This document shows, in pieces, positions 33,519 through 41,979 of a stretch of 64,000 bases of DNA. The DNA is taken from positions 172,126 to 236,125 of the forward strand of contig NZ_SBHN01000004.1 in the NCBI RefSeq assembly GCF_006980715.1, read 5' to 3'. Below the pieces are notes generated by a model that made no database searches, was not told the DNA's origin, and saw nothing but the letters and a program-made list of their open reading frames with translations. Within the stretch, counting starts at the first letter, position 1, and each line of letters starts with the position of its first letter. The position numbers and the translations under genes are program-made. The DNA is from Telmatospirillum sp. J64-1 (GTDB lineage Bacteria; Pseudomonadota; Alphaproteobacteria; Rhodospirillales; Magnetospirillaceae).

Positions 33519-34604
33519 TCACGCCACGCGCGGCAGGGCGTCTTGCTCGCAGCGCCTGCCACTTTCAAAGTCGAAGAAATGCACATCCTCGGCCCGCCAG
33601 CCCAGCCGCAGCTCCGCCCCCTGCTCCAGCGCGAAGCGGCCGGGAACGCGCAGGTTGATGCGCTGGCTGCCCAGCAGGGCGGTCACCACCGTATCGGCGC
33701 CGTGATAGTCGGCGCTTTCCGCCCGCGCCGTCAGGCCGCCCTCGTCCAGCAGAACCACATGCTCGGGCCGCACGCCCAGAAGGCGTCCGTCCCCCTGCCC
33801 GGCGGCAACGACGGACGCATCCGTCATGCCCTTGATCACCGCCCCGCCGGCGCCATCGGCCAGCTCGATCAGGTTCATGGGCGGCGTACCCAGAAAGGTG
33901 GCCGTGAAGACCGTGTCGGGCCGCGCATACATCTCCTCGGGCGAGCCCTGCTGCTCGATCCGGCCATGGCGCATCAGCACGACCTTGTCGGCCATGCTCA
34001 TGGCCTCGACCTGGTCATGGGTGACGTAGATCACGGTCATGCCCAGGCGCTGTTGCAAGGCCCGGATCTCGACCCGCATCTCATGGCGTAGCTTGGCGTC
34101 CAGGTTGGACAGCGGCTCGTCCATCAGGCAGACGGGATGTTCGGCGATGATGGCGCGGGCCAGGGCCACGCGCTGGCGCTGGCCGCCGGAAAGCTGCGCC
34201 GGCTTGCGCGCCAGCAGTTCGGACAGGCCGGTCATGTCGGCGACGCGCTTCAGCCGCTCGTCACGTTCGGCCCGCCCGACCTTGCGCACCTTCAGGCCGA
34301 AGAGGATGTTCTCCGCCACGTTGAGATGGGGAAACAGCGCATAGGACTGGAAGACCATGGACAGGCCGCGCCGGGCCGGGGGAGCATGGGTGACGTCGTT
34401 GCCGCCGATATGGATGCTGCCGCCGCTGACCGGCTCCAGGCCCGCGATCATCCGCAAGGTGGTGGACTTACCGCAGCCGGACGGCCCCAGGAGCACCAGG
34501 AACTGTCCGGACTCGACGGAAAACGTAACGTCCTTGACGGCCTGGGTATTGCCCCAGGACTTGCTCAACGACTCCACCTGGATGCCGCGCAGCCGCACGG
34601 TCAT
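33519..34604 (-). CDS. UgpC/MalK-like ABC importer ATP-binding protein
   Basis: This 361-residue ATPase has Walker A GPSGCGKSTTLR, Q-loop MVFQSYALFPHLNVAENI, signature [15 protein letters not shown], Walker B VCLMDEPLSNLD and switch VYVTHDQVEAM. A C-terminal OB/TOBE domain (about residues 235-361: LLGVRPEHVVLLDEGG) is typical of MalK/UgpC. It is the first gene of the second ABC system on the minus strand, starting 87 bases after the phosphatase-family gene. It lies 49 bases before the binding-protein gene, so it likely serves the UgpBAE-like components. Confidence 0.93.
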   Translation of the reverse strand: MTVRLRGIQVESLSKSWGNTQAVKDVTFSVESGQFLVLLGPSGCGKSTTLRMIAGLEPVSGGSIHIGGNDVTHAPPARRGLSMVFQSYALFPHLNVAENILFGLKVRKVGRAERDERLKRVADMTGLSELLARKPAQLSGGQRQRVALARAIIAEHPVCLMDEPLSNLDAKLRHEMRVEIRALQQRLGMTVIYVTHDQVEAMSMADKVVLMRHGRIEQQGSPEEMYARPDTVFTATFLGTPPMNLIELADGAGGAVIKGMTDASVVAAGQGDGRLLGVRPEHVVLLDEGGLTARAESADYHGADTVVTALLGSQRINLRVPGRFALEQGAELRLGWRAEDVHFFDFESGRRCEQDALPRVA

Positions 34605-34691
34605 GCTGTCACTCCGATGCTGAAAGATTGCGGCCGCATGATGCCCAAGCAGTGTTGCGCTTTCGGGACAGCCAGATGAAAGTTTGGTGAA

Positions 34692-35540
34692 TCAGCCCCG
34701 CAGGTCGAGGCGAAGCGGCTGGTGGTCCGAAGCATCCGTTTCCTCATTCACCCAGACCTTCTCGACCCGCCCGGCAAGGGGCTCGGACAGGAAGAAGAAA
34801 TCCCGGCAATGGGGCCCCTGCGGCCATTGATCGGCATCGAAGATACCGGCCGTCGGGGCATGTTCGCGGCCCGGGAAGGCAAGCCGCCAAGCATCCAGAA
34901 GACCAGGGGTGCCATCGGCGAAGGGCGCGGTCATGGCGGCATGGTCTGGGCTGTCGGGCAAGGCGTTGAAGTCGCCGCAAACCACCAGTTCCGCCGGGCG
35001 CGGCCACAGGGCATAGGTGCCGCCCACATCGGCACCCGGCGCGCGTTGGTTGGCCCCCGCCTCCTGATGCAGGAAACGCAGCCGCTCTACCTGGGCAAGG
35101 CGCTGGGCGAGGGAATGGAATTCCAGATGGGTGGTGATCACCCGCAAGGGCCCAGCGCCGCCTTCGACCACCACCTCGACCGCCTGGCGCGGCATGTGGC
35201 GGATGCCCGGCTCGGGCGGCTGGGGCAGCGGATGATGAAAGACCTGCAGGACCGGCAGGCGCGACAGGATCATGTTGCCGAAGGCCTTGCGCCGCCCGCC
35301 GCTCCCGCCGCTGCGGTCGATGGCCGCGCCGAAGACGGGCTCGTAGCCGGGGAAGGCCTCGGCCAGGGCGCCGGCCTGATCCCTGCCGTCATCGATCTCG
35401 GGATCGAAGCGCGCCACCTCTTGCAGGCAGATGACGTCCGCCTCTCCCATCCCGCGCAGCACCTGCGCGATGCGGGCGGGATCGGTCTTGCCGTCCACGC
35501 CCCGGCAGCATTGGATGTTCCAGCACAAAAGAACGGTCAT
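34692..35540 (-). CDS. Endonuclease/exonuclease/phosphatase (EEP) family protein
   Basis: This 282-residue EEP-fold protein has the catalytic motifs of that family: WNIQCCRG near the N-terminus, CLQEVARFDPE (metal-binding Glu41 region), TTHLEFHS, VVCGDFNALPDS (Asp-x-Asn) and the terminal DASDHQPL with the general-base His. Members hydrolyse phosphodiester or phosphomonoester bonds in nucleic acids, lipids or inositol phosphates. No signal peptide is visible, so it acts in the cytoplasm. It begins 15 bases after the second permease gene of the PotABCD-like system and precedes the Ugp-like system, so it is embedded in the transport array. A small-molecule phosphodiester substrate is therefore more likely than DNA. 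Confidence 0.85.
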   Translation of the reverse strand: MTVLLCWNIQCCRGVDGKTDPARIAQVLRGMGEADVICLQEVARFDPEIDDGRDQAGALAEAFPGYEPVFGAAIDRSGGSGGRRKAFGNMILSRLPVLQVFHHPLPQPPEPGIRHMPRQAVEVVVEGGAGPLRVITTHLEFHSLAQRLAQVERLRFLHQEAGANQRAPGADVGGTYALWPRPAELVVCGDFNALPDSPDHAAMTAPFADGTPGLLDAWRLAFPGREHAPTAGIFDADQWPQGPHCRDFFFLSEPLAGRVEKVWVNEETDASDHQPLRLDLRG

Positions 35541-35555
35541 GAGACTTTCTCCCGA

Positions 35556-36371
35556 TCAGCGGCCGACCTTGGACAGGACATCGGCACGCAGGAAGCGCTG
35601 CACCACCAGCATGAACAGGACCGACGGCACCAGCAGGATCAGCGCGGTAATCGAGGCGATCTGGTAATTGCCGGCCATGCTGGCGGTATAGAGAAGAAGC
35701 GGCAGGGTGGTGACCTCGGGCGCGCCGACGAAGAAGGTGCCGGTGAATTCGTCCAGGGATTCCAGGAAGACGAAGATGGCGCTCGCCATGATGCCCGGCA
35801 GGGCCAAGGGCAGCGTCACCGTCAGGAAGGCGCGCAAGGGTCCCGCCCCCATGCCGCGCGCGGCCTCTTCCAGCGAGCGGTCGATAGCGGCGAAGGAAGC
35901 CGTGGTGATCCATACCGAATAGACCAGGCCATGGACCGCATGGACCAGCACCACGCCGAGGATCGTGCCGTTGAGGTCGAAGCTGTAGAAGATGCGCGCC
36001 ACGTTGATATAGACGGGCAGATTGGGAAAGGCCTGGGGCAGCAGGAAGGCCAGCATGATCAGCGCGCGCAGGGGCAGCTTCAGCCGCGCCAGGGCATAGC
36101 CCGCGGGCACCGACACCGCCAGGCAGACCAGCACGGTGAAACAGGCGATGGCGACCGAGGTGCCGAGCGAGGCCATGGCGTCGCCCGAGGGACGGAACAC
36201 CACTTCCCAATAACGGGTGCCCCAGGTCACCGGCAGCTTGTACGGGAAATACCATTGCTCGGCGAAGGCCCAGAGCAGCAGATTGCTGATCGGCCCCAGG
36301 ATGGCGAAGGCCAGGACCGCCAGGATGACGGCATGGGGCACGCGGCGCAGGGCAAGCGCGAGAGGGGTCAT
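35556..36371 (-). CDS. PotC-like ABC importer permease
   Basis: This 271-residue MetI-type permease has six helices and the coupling loop EEAARGMGAGPLRAFLTVTLPLALPGIMAS, followed by FLESLDEFTGTFFVGAPEVTTLPLLLY, which is typical of PotC/AfuB-like subunits. The ATG at 36371 overlaps the previous permease stop (ATGA at 36368-36371). It forms the channel with that permease. The EEP gene follows after 15 bases. Confidence 0.92.
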   Translation of the reverse strand: MTPLALALRRVPHAVILAVLAFAILGPISNLLLWAFAEQWYFPYKLPVTWGTRYWEVVFRPSGDAMASLGTSVAIACFTVLVCLAVSVPAGYALARLKLPLRALIMLAFLLPQAFPNLPVYINVARIFYSFDLNGTILGVVLVHAVHGLVYSVWITTASFAAIDRSLEEAARGMGAGPLRAFLTVTLPLALPGIMASAIFVFLESLDEFTGTFFVGAPEVTTLPLLLYTASMAGNYQIASITALILLVPSVLFMLVVQRFLRADVLSKVGR

Positions 36372-37282
36372 TTCGCACCCTCCTTGTCGATGCCGCGCCG
36401 CAGATAGATCCAGGCCACCGCGCCGGTCATCAGATAGGAGAAGAAACCGAGGGCATTGGCCGTGCCGTAATCGCCATAGGCATTGATGCGGAAAGCCATG
36501 TCCACCGTCATCATGGTGGGATGTCCGCCCGAAATCATCATGGGCACGGACAGGACCGACATCATGGTCACGAAGGACAGGATCAGCCCGACCACCAGCG
36601 TCGGCATGACCTGGGGCACGACGATCTGCACCAGCACCCGCAGACGTCCCGCGCCCAATCCGCGCGCGGCCTCGACGGTGGCGCGATCCAGGGCGGCCAT
36701 GGCGCCGGCCACCAGCAATGTCACGAAAGGCGCCTGCTTCCAGACGAAGGTGATGATGATGCCCCGCCAATCCAGGAAGCTGGTGGTGTTGATGGCCTCG
36801 ATCAGCCCCAACTCGGTCAGGGTATTGTTCATCAGCCCGTTCTTGGCCAGGAAGGTGCGCATGCACTGGGCCGCCACGATGAAGGGAATGAACAGCGGCC
36901 AGCGATAGAGAACCGAAAGAATTCGCACGGCCCAGCGCTGCTCGCCGAGCAGCAGATAGCCGCCGATCAGGATCGCCACCAAACCGATCAGGACCGTGGA
37001 GACCGAAACGATCACCAGGGTGAAGACCATGTCCCTGCTATAAAGCTCCAGCGCCTTGGCGAAATTTCCCAGCCCCAGGCCGCCTTCCGGCAGGGTGAAG
37101 GCCGAAATGAGGGAATAGCCCAGCGGGTAGATGAACAGCAGCAGCACCATCGCCAAAGCCGGCGCCACCAGGGCCAGGGGCAGCAGGCTTCGGACGGAAA
37201 AGCCCCGGCGCGAACCGGTCAGGCGGGAGCTTGCGCTCCCGCCCTGCCCGTGAACGGCGTCAGTTGGCGACGTGACGTTCAT
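36368..37282 (-). CDS. PotB-like ABC importer permease
   Basis: This 304-residue permease has six helices and the coupling loop VEAARGLGAGRLRVLVQIVVPQVMPTLVVGL. The ATG at 37282 lies 23 bases inside the end of the binding-protein gene, giving a cytoplasmic leader MNVTSPTDAVHGQGGSASSRLTG before the first helix at about residue 33. Codons 14-21 form a 9-base-pair hairpin (37222-37243). The overlap and hairpin could both limit permease synthesis relative to the binding protein. Confidence 0.9.
   Translation of the reverse strand: MNVTSPTDAVHGQGGSASSRLTGSRRGFSVRSLLPLALVAPALAMVLLLFIYPLGYSLISAFTLPEGGLGLGNFAKALELYSRDMVFTLVIVSVSTVLIGLVAILIGGYLLLGEQRWAVRILSVLYRWPLFIPFIVAAQCMRTFLAKNGLMNNTLTELGLIEAINTTSFLDWRGIIITFVWKQAPFVTLLVAGAMAALDRATVEAARGLGAGRLRVLVQIVVPQVMPTLVVGLILSFVTMMSVLSVPMMISGGHPTMMTVDMAFRINAYGDYGTANALGFFSYLMTGAVAWIYLRRGIDKEGAK
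37222..37243 (-). other. Hairpin after the PotD-like gene, inside the permease coding region
   Basis: GGCGGGAGC, loop TTGC, GCTCCCGCC is a perfect 9-base-pair stem that starts 16 bases after the binding-protein stop and lies within the first 21 codons of the overlapping permease gene. It resembles in position the hairpins after the UgpB-like and tctC genes. Confidence 0.6.
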
Positions 37283-38405
37283 AAGCTTCGTTGATGTCGT
37301 TGAAGAAGGACGAGATCGGGAAGGCCTTGCCCTTGCTGGCCAGGTCTTCGGGCTTGATGTCGGTGAACAGCTTGTTCCAGGTTTCCGCGTCGAGATGCGC
37401 CTGGACATGCTGGGCATCGATGCCCGGATACCAGTTGAAGCGCTTGACGATGCCTTCGGCCTGGACTTCGGGGCTGGTCGCCATTTCGATGAACTTCTTG
37501 GCGAGGTCGGCATTGGCGGCCTTGGCCGGCACGGCGTAATACATCGGCTGGCCGGGCATGCCGGGCTCCAGGATGGTCAGCTTCAGGTTCGGCGGCAGCT
37601 TGCCTTCGGCCATCCAGCTGTAGAACATGTCCACCCAGACCGGGCCCATGGCGATCTCGCCGCGATTGAGCATGTCGAGCGTACCGGCATTGCCCGGCGT
37701 CAGGGTGACGTGGGTGTTGAATTCCTTCAGCTTGGACAGGGCATCGCCCCACTTGTCCTTGGCCGAGGCATCGTAGGGACCGGCCAGCATGGCATCCATG
37801 TCCGAGGTATTGGCGTACATCCAGCCATGGACGAAGGCGACGCCGGACATGCCGCCCTTGATGCCGTTATAGCCGAACTGGCGGGGGTTGCTCTTGGCCC
37901 AGTCGGCCAGCTCCGCATAGCTCTTGGGCGGGTTCGGGACCAGGGCCGGATTGTAGGCGATGGCCGTCTGGCTGTGGAACATGGGCAGGACATAGCCGGT
38001 GACATCGGCGCCCAGGGCGTTGCGCGCGGTGTCGCGGGTCGCCAGCTTGCCGGTAGCGATGTCGTCGCTGAACTTGCCCAGCAGCCCTTCTTCCGCCATC
38101 TGGCCGGCCATCTTCTGATGGACCACGGCCACGTCCACGTCCCAGTTGTCGCGGCCGGCGGCGGCCTGGGCCTGCAGCTTCTCGTAGATCTTCTGCGACC
38201 CGGCATCGCCCGGTCCGGTGCCGTTGGCGCGCACCGTCACGCCGGGATGCGCCGCTTCGAATTTCGGGCCGAGATAGTCGCGGATGTAATCGACCATGTT
38301 CTGGTCGCCCGCGGTGGCCACGTTCAAGACGGTTTGGGCCTGGGCCAAGCCCGGCACCGCCGCAGCCATGGCGAGGGCGGCAAAGGCAGCCTTCAAATTA
38401 CGCAT
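37260..38405 (-). CDS. PotD/AfuA-like ABC substrate-binding protein
   Basis: This 381-residue periplasmic binding protein has a signal peptide at residues 1-24 (AALAMAAAVPGLAQAQ). The mature protein begins TVLNVATAGDQNMVDYIRDYLGPKFEAAHPGVTVRANGTGPGDAGSQKIYEKLQAQ. Later parts (YVLPMFHSQTAIAYNPALVPNPPKSYAELADWAKSNP, GPVWVDMFYSWMAEGKL) match type-II binding proteins of the spermidine/iron/organophosphate group. The local EEP and inositol-monophosphatase-family genes suggest a phosphorylated ligand. It follows its ATPase gene with an 8-base overlap and overlaps the next permease by 23 bases. Confidence 0.88.
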   Translation of the reverse strand: MRNLKAAFAALAMAAAVPGLAQAQTVLNVATAGDQNMVDYIRDYLGPKFEAAHPGVTVRANGTGPGDAGSQKIYEKLQAQAAAGRDNWDVDVAVVHQKMAGQMAEEGLLGKFSDDIATGKLATRDTARNALGADVTGYVLPMFHSQTAIAYNPALVPNPPKSYAELADWAKSNPRQFGYNGIKGGMSGVAFVHGWMYANTSDMDAMLAGPYDASAKDKWGDALSKLKEFNTHVTLTPGNAGTLDMLNRGEIAMGPVWVDMFYSWMAEGKLPPNLKLTILEPGMPGQPMYYAVPAKAANADLAKKFIEMATSPEVQAEGIVKRFNWYPGIDAQHVQAHLDAETWNKLFTDIKPEDLASKGKAFPISSFFNDINEAYERHVAN

Positions 38406-39492
38406 TGCAATGCTCTCCTCTTTCTCGCTTTTCCGGGTAAAGGTGAAGCGCCTGGACCGGGATGCTTAAGCGCACGTCGAGACCGGCCTCCAACCGGGCC
38501 TCGTCATCGACCATGATTTCACGGTCGCCCACGGCAACGGCGTAGCGGTAATGCCCGCCGGGATAGGATGTCTGGGTGATCCGCCCGCGCAGCATCAGGC
38601 TCTGCGCGGGAGCGGCCTCGTCGGGACGGTGCAGCCGCACCGAACCATTCCTGAAATGCGCCACCACCGGCCCCTTGGGCAGATCGGCCCCGGGCGGCAG
38701 CGGGGCCTGTTCGCTGAACGGCCCTGCGGCGATGACCGGACGGCCGTCCTCGGCCTCGGTGCGCAGATGCAGCACATTCTCCGCCCCCATGAAGGCCGCC
38801 ACGAAAGGCGAACCGGGACGGTCGTAGATGTCTTCCGGCGTGCCCATCTGGGCCACCCGCCCCTGATCCAGGATGACGATGCGGTCGGCCATGACCATGG
38901 CCTCCTCGCGGTCATGGGTGACCAGCAGCGTGGTGATGCCGAGACGCCGCTGCAAAGCCTTGATCTCGTGGCGGACCTGAAGGCGGATGCGGGCGTCCAG
39001 GTTGGACAGGGGTTCGTCCAGCAGCAGCGTGGACGGATCGACGGCCAAGGCCCGCCCCAGGGCCACGCGCTGGCGCTGGCCGCCGGAAAGCTGCGTCACC
39101 GGGCGATCCTCGAGTCCGCCGAGATTCAGCATGGACAGGATCTCGGTGATGCGCTGGCGGCGCTCGGCGGCGGACTTGCCGCGCAGCTTCAGGCCATAGC
39201 CGATATTCTGACCCACAGTCATATGCGGCCACAAAGCGTAGGACTGGAAAACCATGGCCATGTCGCGCTTCTCGGGCGGCAGGCGGGTGACGTCCCGCTC
39301 CTTGACCCGGATGCTGCCCAGCGCCACCGGCTGGAAACCGGCGACGGCGCGCAGAAGCGTCGTCTTGCCGCAACCCGACGATCCCAGCAGGGCAATGAAT
39401 TCACCCTGCTCCACCGTCAGGTCGATGCCGTGCAGGACGCGGTTGGCGCCGTAATCGACGCAAAGACCATGGATATCGAGAAAAGCCTTCAT
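38398..39492 (-). CDS. PotA-like ABC importer ATP-binding protein
   Basis: This 364-residue ATPase has Walker A GSSGCGKTTLLR, Q-loop MVFQSYALWPHMTVGQNI, signature [15 protein letters not shown], Walker B TLLLDEPLSNLD and switch LLVTHDREEAM. A C-terminal TOBE-type domain starts at about residue 240. It is the first gene of the long minus-strand transport array. Its start lies 178 bases after the LacI regulator gene, and a 12-base palindrome is centred about 45 bases upstream. Confidence 0.93.
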   Translation of the reverse strand: MKAFLDIHGLCVDYGANRVLHGIDLTVEQGEFIALLGSSGCGKTTLLRAVAGFQPVALGSIRVKERDVTRLPPEKRDMAMVFQSYALWPHMTVGQNIGYGLKLRGKSAAERRQRITEILSMLNLGGLEDRPVTQLSGGQRQRVALGRALAVDPSTLLLDEPLSNLDARIRLQVRHEIKALQRRLGITTLLVTHDREEAMVMADRIVILDQGRVAQMGTPEDIYDRPGSPFVAAFMGAENVLHLRTEAEDGRPVIAAGPFSEQAPLPPGADLPKGPVVAHFRNGSVRLHRPDEAAPAQSLMLRGRITQTSYPGGHYRYAVAVGDREIMVDDEARLEAGLDVRLSIPVQALHLYPEKRERGEHCNA

Positions 39493-39531
39493 ACCCTGCT
39501 GCCGTTGTCGTTGCCCCTCGTTGCCGAGGCC

Positions 39532-39543
39532 GCATACGTATGC
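39532..39543. promoter_or_regulatory. Perfect palindrome, candidate LacI-family operator
   Basis: GCATACGTATGC is a perfect 12-base palindrome with the central CG typical of LacI-family operators, in the promoter region of the transport array (start at 39492). A second symmetric sequence, TCTGC-GTACGAA-GCAGA (39591-39607), shares the central TACG. The LacI gene ends 128 bases away. Confidence 0.55.
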
Positions 39544-39670
39544 AAAAATCTGCCGAAAAAAGCGCCCAAGGCGCTTCCGCTCTGCGTACGAAGCAGATCG
39601 GTGGCTTGGAGATAGCAGAAACGGGCAGAAGGTTTGGGTGAAGTTTTCGTGACTGGTTTATTCGTGACTG

Positions 39671-40681
39671 TTAAAGCCGGGCCGAGTTCCGCTTCACCAG
39701 GGTCACGTCCAGGATCACCTGTTCGGCCGTCCTGCCATGGTCGGACAGGCGGGCCTCCAGCAGGTCCACGGCATGGGTGACGATGCCGTCCACGTCCTGG
39801 CGCAGGGTGGTCAGTTCGTAAGCGGGCCAGGCCGCCATCGGGATATCGTCGAAGCCGACCACCGAGATCTCGCCGGGTACGTCCAGCCCCGCCGCCCGCA
39901 GGGCATCCAGCGCGCCGAGCGCCATCAGGTCGTTGGCGCAGAACAGGGCCTCGGGAAGCGGCGAACGCGCCAGCAGGCGCTGGGCGGCGGCACGCCCCCC
40001 CTCATAGCTGTAGCTTCCCTCCTCCTCGCCCGCCGGCTCCAGGCCGTGCCGCGCCAAGGCCTGGAGGAAGGCCGAGTGACGCTCGCTGTTGCTGTGGGTG
40101 TCCCGCCGCCCGGCGATGAAGGCGATGCGCCGATGCCCCGCCGCCACCAGGGCTTCGACGGCGAGACGGGCACCCCCGGCATTGTCGCTGCTCACGGTAT
40201 CGACCAGTTTCTCGGCCCCTTCGTCGCCGATGCCGCGCCCGACCAGGACGACCGGCGTGCCGATGGCGAGACATTCCCGCGCCGTGGCCTCGGCAAAGCT
40301 GCCCGCCACCAGGATGATGCCGTCGATCTGGTATTGCAGCACCTCGAAGACCGCCGCATCGGCCGTCCCTTGCGGCGGCACATGGACCAGGAGCGGCCGC
40401 TTGCCGCGATCCTGCAGGCGGCTCGCCAGGCTTTCGAACAGGATCGGGTGGTAGGGGTTGCCCAGGTCGCCGACGACGACGCCGACCAGGCCGGTGGTCC
40501 GCGTGATCAGGCCGCGGGCCAGCATGTTGGGGCGATAGCCCAGGGCCTGGGCCGCCGCCAGCACCTTCTCCCGCGTCGCGACCGAAACGCTCGCCCCGGG
40601 GGTGAAGGTGCGCGAGACGGCGGACTGGGAAACCCCGGCCCGCCGCGCCACATCCACCGATGTCACCTTGCGCTCGACCAT
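39671..40681 (-). CDS. LacI-family transcriptional regulator
   Basis: This 336-residue regulator has an N-terminal HTH (VTSVDVARRAGVSQSAVSRTFTPGASVSVATREKVLAAAQALGYRPNMLARGL, residues 5-60) including the hinge helix. A periplasmic-binding-like ligand domain follows (GLVGVVVGDLGNPYHPILFESLASRL, VVLVGRGIGDEG, DTVSSDNAGGARLAVEALVAAGHRRIAFI, SVVGFDDIPMAAWPAYELTTLRQD). ATG at 40681 is the usual family start. It is divergent from the inositol-monophosphatase-family gene and just upstream of the double ABC array, so it likely controls both in response to a sugar, polyol or its phosphate. Confidence 0.92.
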   Translation of the reverse strand: MVERKVTSVDVARRAGVSQSAVSRTFTPGASVSVATREKVLAAAQALGYRPNMLARGLITRTTGLVGVVVGDLGNPYHPILFESLASRLQDRGKRPLLVHVPPQGTADAAVFEVLQYQIDGIILVAGSFAEATARECLAIGTPVVLVGRGIGDEGAEKLVDTVSSDNAGGARLAVEALVAAGHRRIAFIAGRRDTHSNSERHSAFLQALARHGLEPAGEEEGSYSYEGGRAAAQRLLARSPLPEALFCANDLMALGALDALRAAGLDVPGEISVVGFDDIPMAAWPAYELTTLRQDVDGIVTHAVDLLEARLSDHGRTAEQVILDVTLVKRNSARL

Positions 40682-40754
40682 TCCACTCGCCCCGTTCCAT
40701 CGCTCCGTGCGAAGAATAGCCACTGTCCCCGCCGCCGCAACAACAGGGTGGGAC

Positions 40755-40770
40755 TGACATGGAAGTGTCA
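40755..40770. promoter_or_regulatory. Inverted repeat between the LacI and phosphatase genes
   Basis: TGACA-TGGAAG-TGTCA is a perfect 5-base inverted repeat about 60 bases upstream of the phosphatase start and 74 upstream of the lacI-type start. It is a possible operator, but it does not share sequence with the palindrome at 39532, so it may belong to another regulator or be chance. Confidence 0.3.
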
Positions 40771-40827
40771 CTTGTATCCGCGCGGGGAAACGACACCCTC
40801 GCCCCGCCTTTTCCCGAAGAATTCAGG

Positions 40828-41613
40828 ATGCCGCACATGACCACCGCCCTCGACCAGCGTTTCGTCCAGGCCTGCACGCTTGCCCGCGAAGCCGGTGCCC
40901 TGGCCCGCCACTGGTTCGAAGCCCCCGACCTGGAGGTCAAGGCCAAGGGGCCGCAGGATTACGTCTCCATCGCCGACCGCGCGGTCGAGGATTTCCTGGC
41001 GGCGCGCCTGATGGACGCCTTTCCCGAAGACTCGCTGCTGGGGGAGGAAACCGGCGGCGAGATCAGCGACAGCCTGTGGGTCGTCGATCCCATCGACGGC
41101 ACCGCCAATTTCGTCCGGGGCCTGCCGCATTTCTGCATTTCCATCGCCTATGTCCACAAGGGCGAGATCGAGATCGGGGTGATCTACGCCCCCATGACCG
41201 ACCTGCTCTATGCCGCCCGCCGCAATGGCGGCGCCACGCGCAACGGCCAGCCCATCCGGGTCAGCGCGTGCAGCGACATGACGCAGGCCGCCATCGAGGC
41301 CGGCCATTCCAACCGCCGCCCCAACAGCGAATACATGTCCCTGGTCGGCGGCCTGTGGGAATCCGGCGCCTCCGTCCGGCGCTGCGGGTCGGGCGCCCTG
41401 GGCATGGCCGAAGTGGCCGACGGTCGCAGCGACGGCTATTGCGAATTGCACATCAATGCCTGGGACGTGCTGGCGGGCATCCTGCTGGTGCGCGAGGCCG
41501 GGGGCTGGACCAATGATTTCCTGGCCGGGGACGGCCTGCGCCGGGGCAATCCCATCCTCGCCTGTCCGCCCGGCCTGGCCGCCGAACTGCGCCGCGTCAC
41601 CCGTCTTGCATAG
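40828..41613 (+). CDS. Inositol-monophosphatase-family phosphatase
   Basis: This 261-residue Mg-dependent, Li-sensitive-type phosphatase has the metal-site motifs GEETGGE, WVVDPIDGTANFVRGLPHFCIS (DPIDGT) and INAWDVLAGILLVREAGG (WD.AG). Family members remove phosphate from inositol phosphates, fructose-1,6-bisphosphate, histidinol phosphate, PAP or sugar phosphates. The start may be ATG 40828 or ATG 40837 three codons later; AGGA precedes the latter well. It is divergent from the LacI gene next to two ABC importers and an EEP protein, which suggests dephosphorylation of an imported polyol phosphate. Histidinol phosphatase is an alternative, but no his genes are near. Confidence 0.88.
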   Translation: MPHMTTALDQRFVQACTLAREAGALARHWFEAPDLEVKAKGPQDYVSIADRAVEDFLAARLMDAFPEDSLLGEETGGEISDSLWVVDPIDGTANFVRGLPHFCISIAYVHKGEIEIGVIYAPMTDLLYAARRNGGATRNGQPIRVSACSDMTQAAIEAGHSNRRPNSEYMSLVGGLWESGASVRRCGSGALGMAEVADGRSDGYCELHINAWDVLAGILLVREAGGWTNDFLAGDGLRRGNPILACPPGLAAELRRVTRLA

Positions 41614-41718
41614 CTATGCAAGATTAACAGAAACATCACATCGCCTTTTCCGCGTCTCGCCTATATCTGGGCGTCCGGCCAAACCGGCCGGGCGTTCAAC
41701 GCGCAGATTGAGCCCAGA

Positions 41719-41970
41719 ATGCTTGCGGAATCCATTGGCGCCCTCGCCGGTATCCTGACCACTCTCGCCTTCCTGCCGCAAGTGATCAAGGCTTGGCGCA
41801 CCCGGCAGACGCGGGACATCTCCCTGACGATGTTCGTCACCTTCTGCCTGGGGGTCGCCCTGTGGCTGGTCTACGGCCTCATGCTGAATGCCTGGCCGCT
41901 GATCGCCGCCAACGGCATCACCCTCGTCCTGGCCGGAACCATCCTGGCCCTGAAACTGCGGAACGGATAG
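41719..41970 (+). CDS. SemiSWEET-family small sugar transporter
   Basis: This 83-residue membrane protein has three predicted helices (about residues 6-24, 36-56 and 60-79) and the PQ-loop signature TLAFLPQVIKAWRTRQTRDIS in helix 1. That is the hallmark of bacterial SemiSWEETs, which dimerise to pass mono- or disaccharides by facilitated diffusion. The length is exactly that of the family. It stands alone on the plus strand between the phosphatase gene and the convergent ammonium-sensor gene, 9 bases from the latter's stop. The context gives no certain substrate. Confidence 0.92.
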   Translation: MLAESIGALAGILTTLAFLPQVIKAWRTRQTRDISLTMFVTFCLGVALWLVYGLMLNAWPLIAANGITLVLAGTILALKLRNG

Positions 41971-41979
41971 GCAAGGCCG

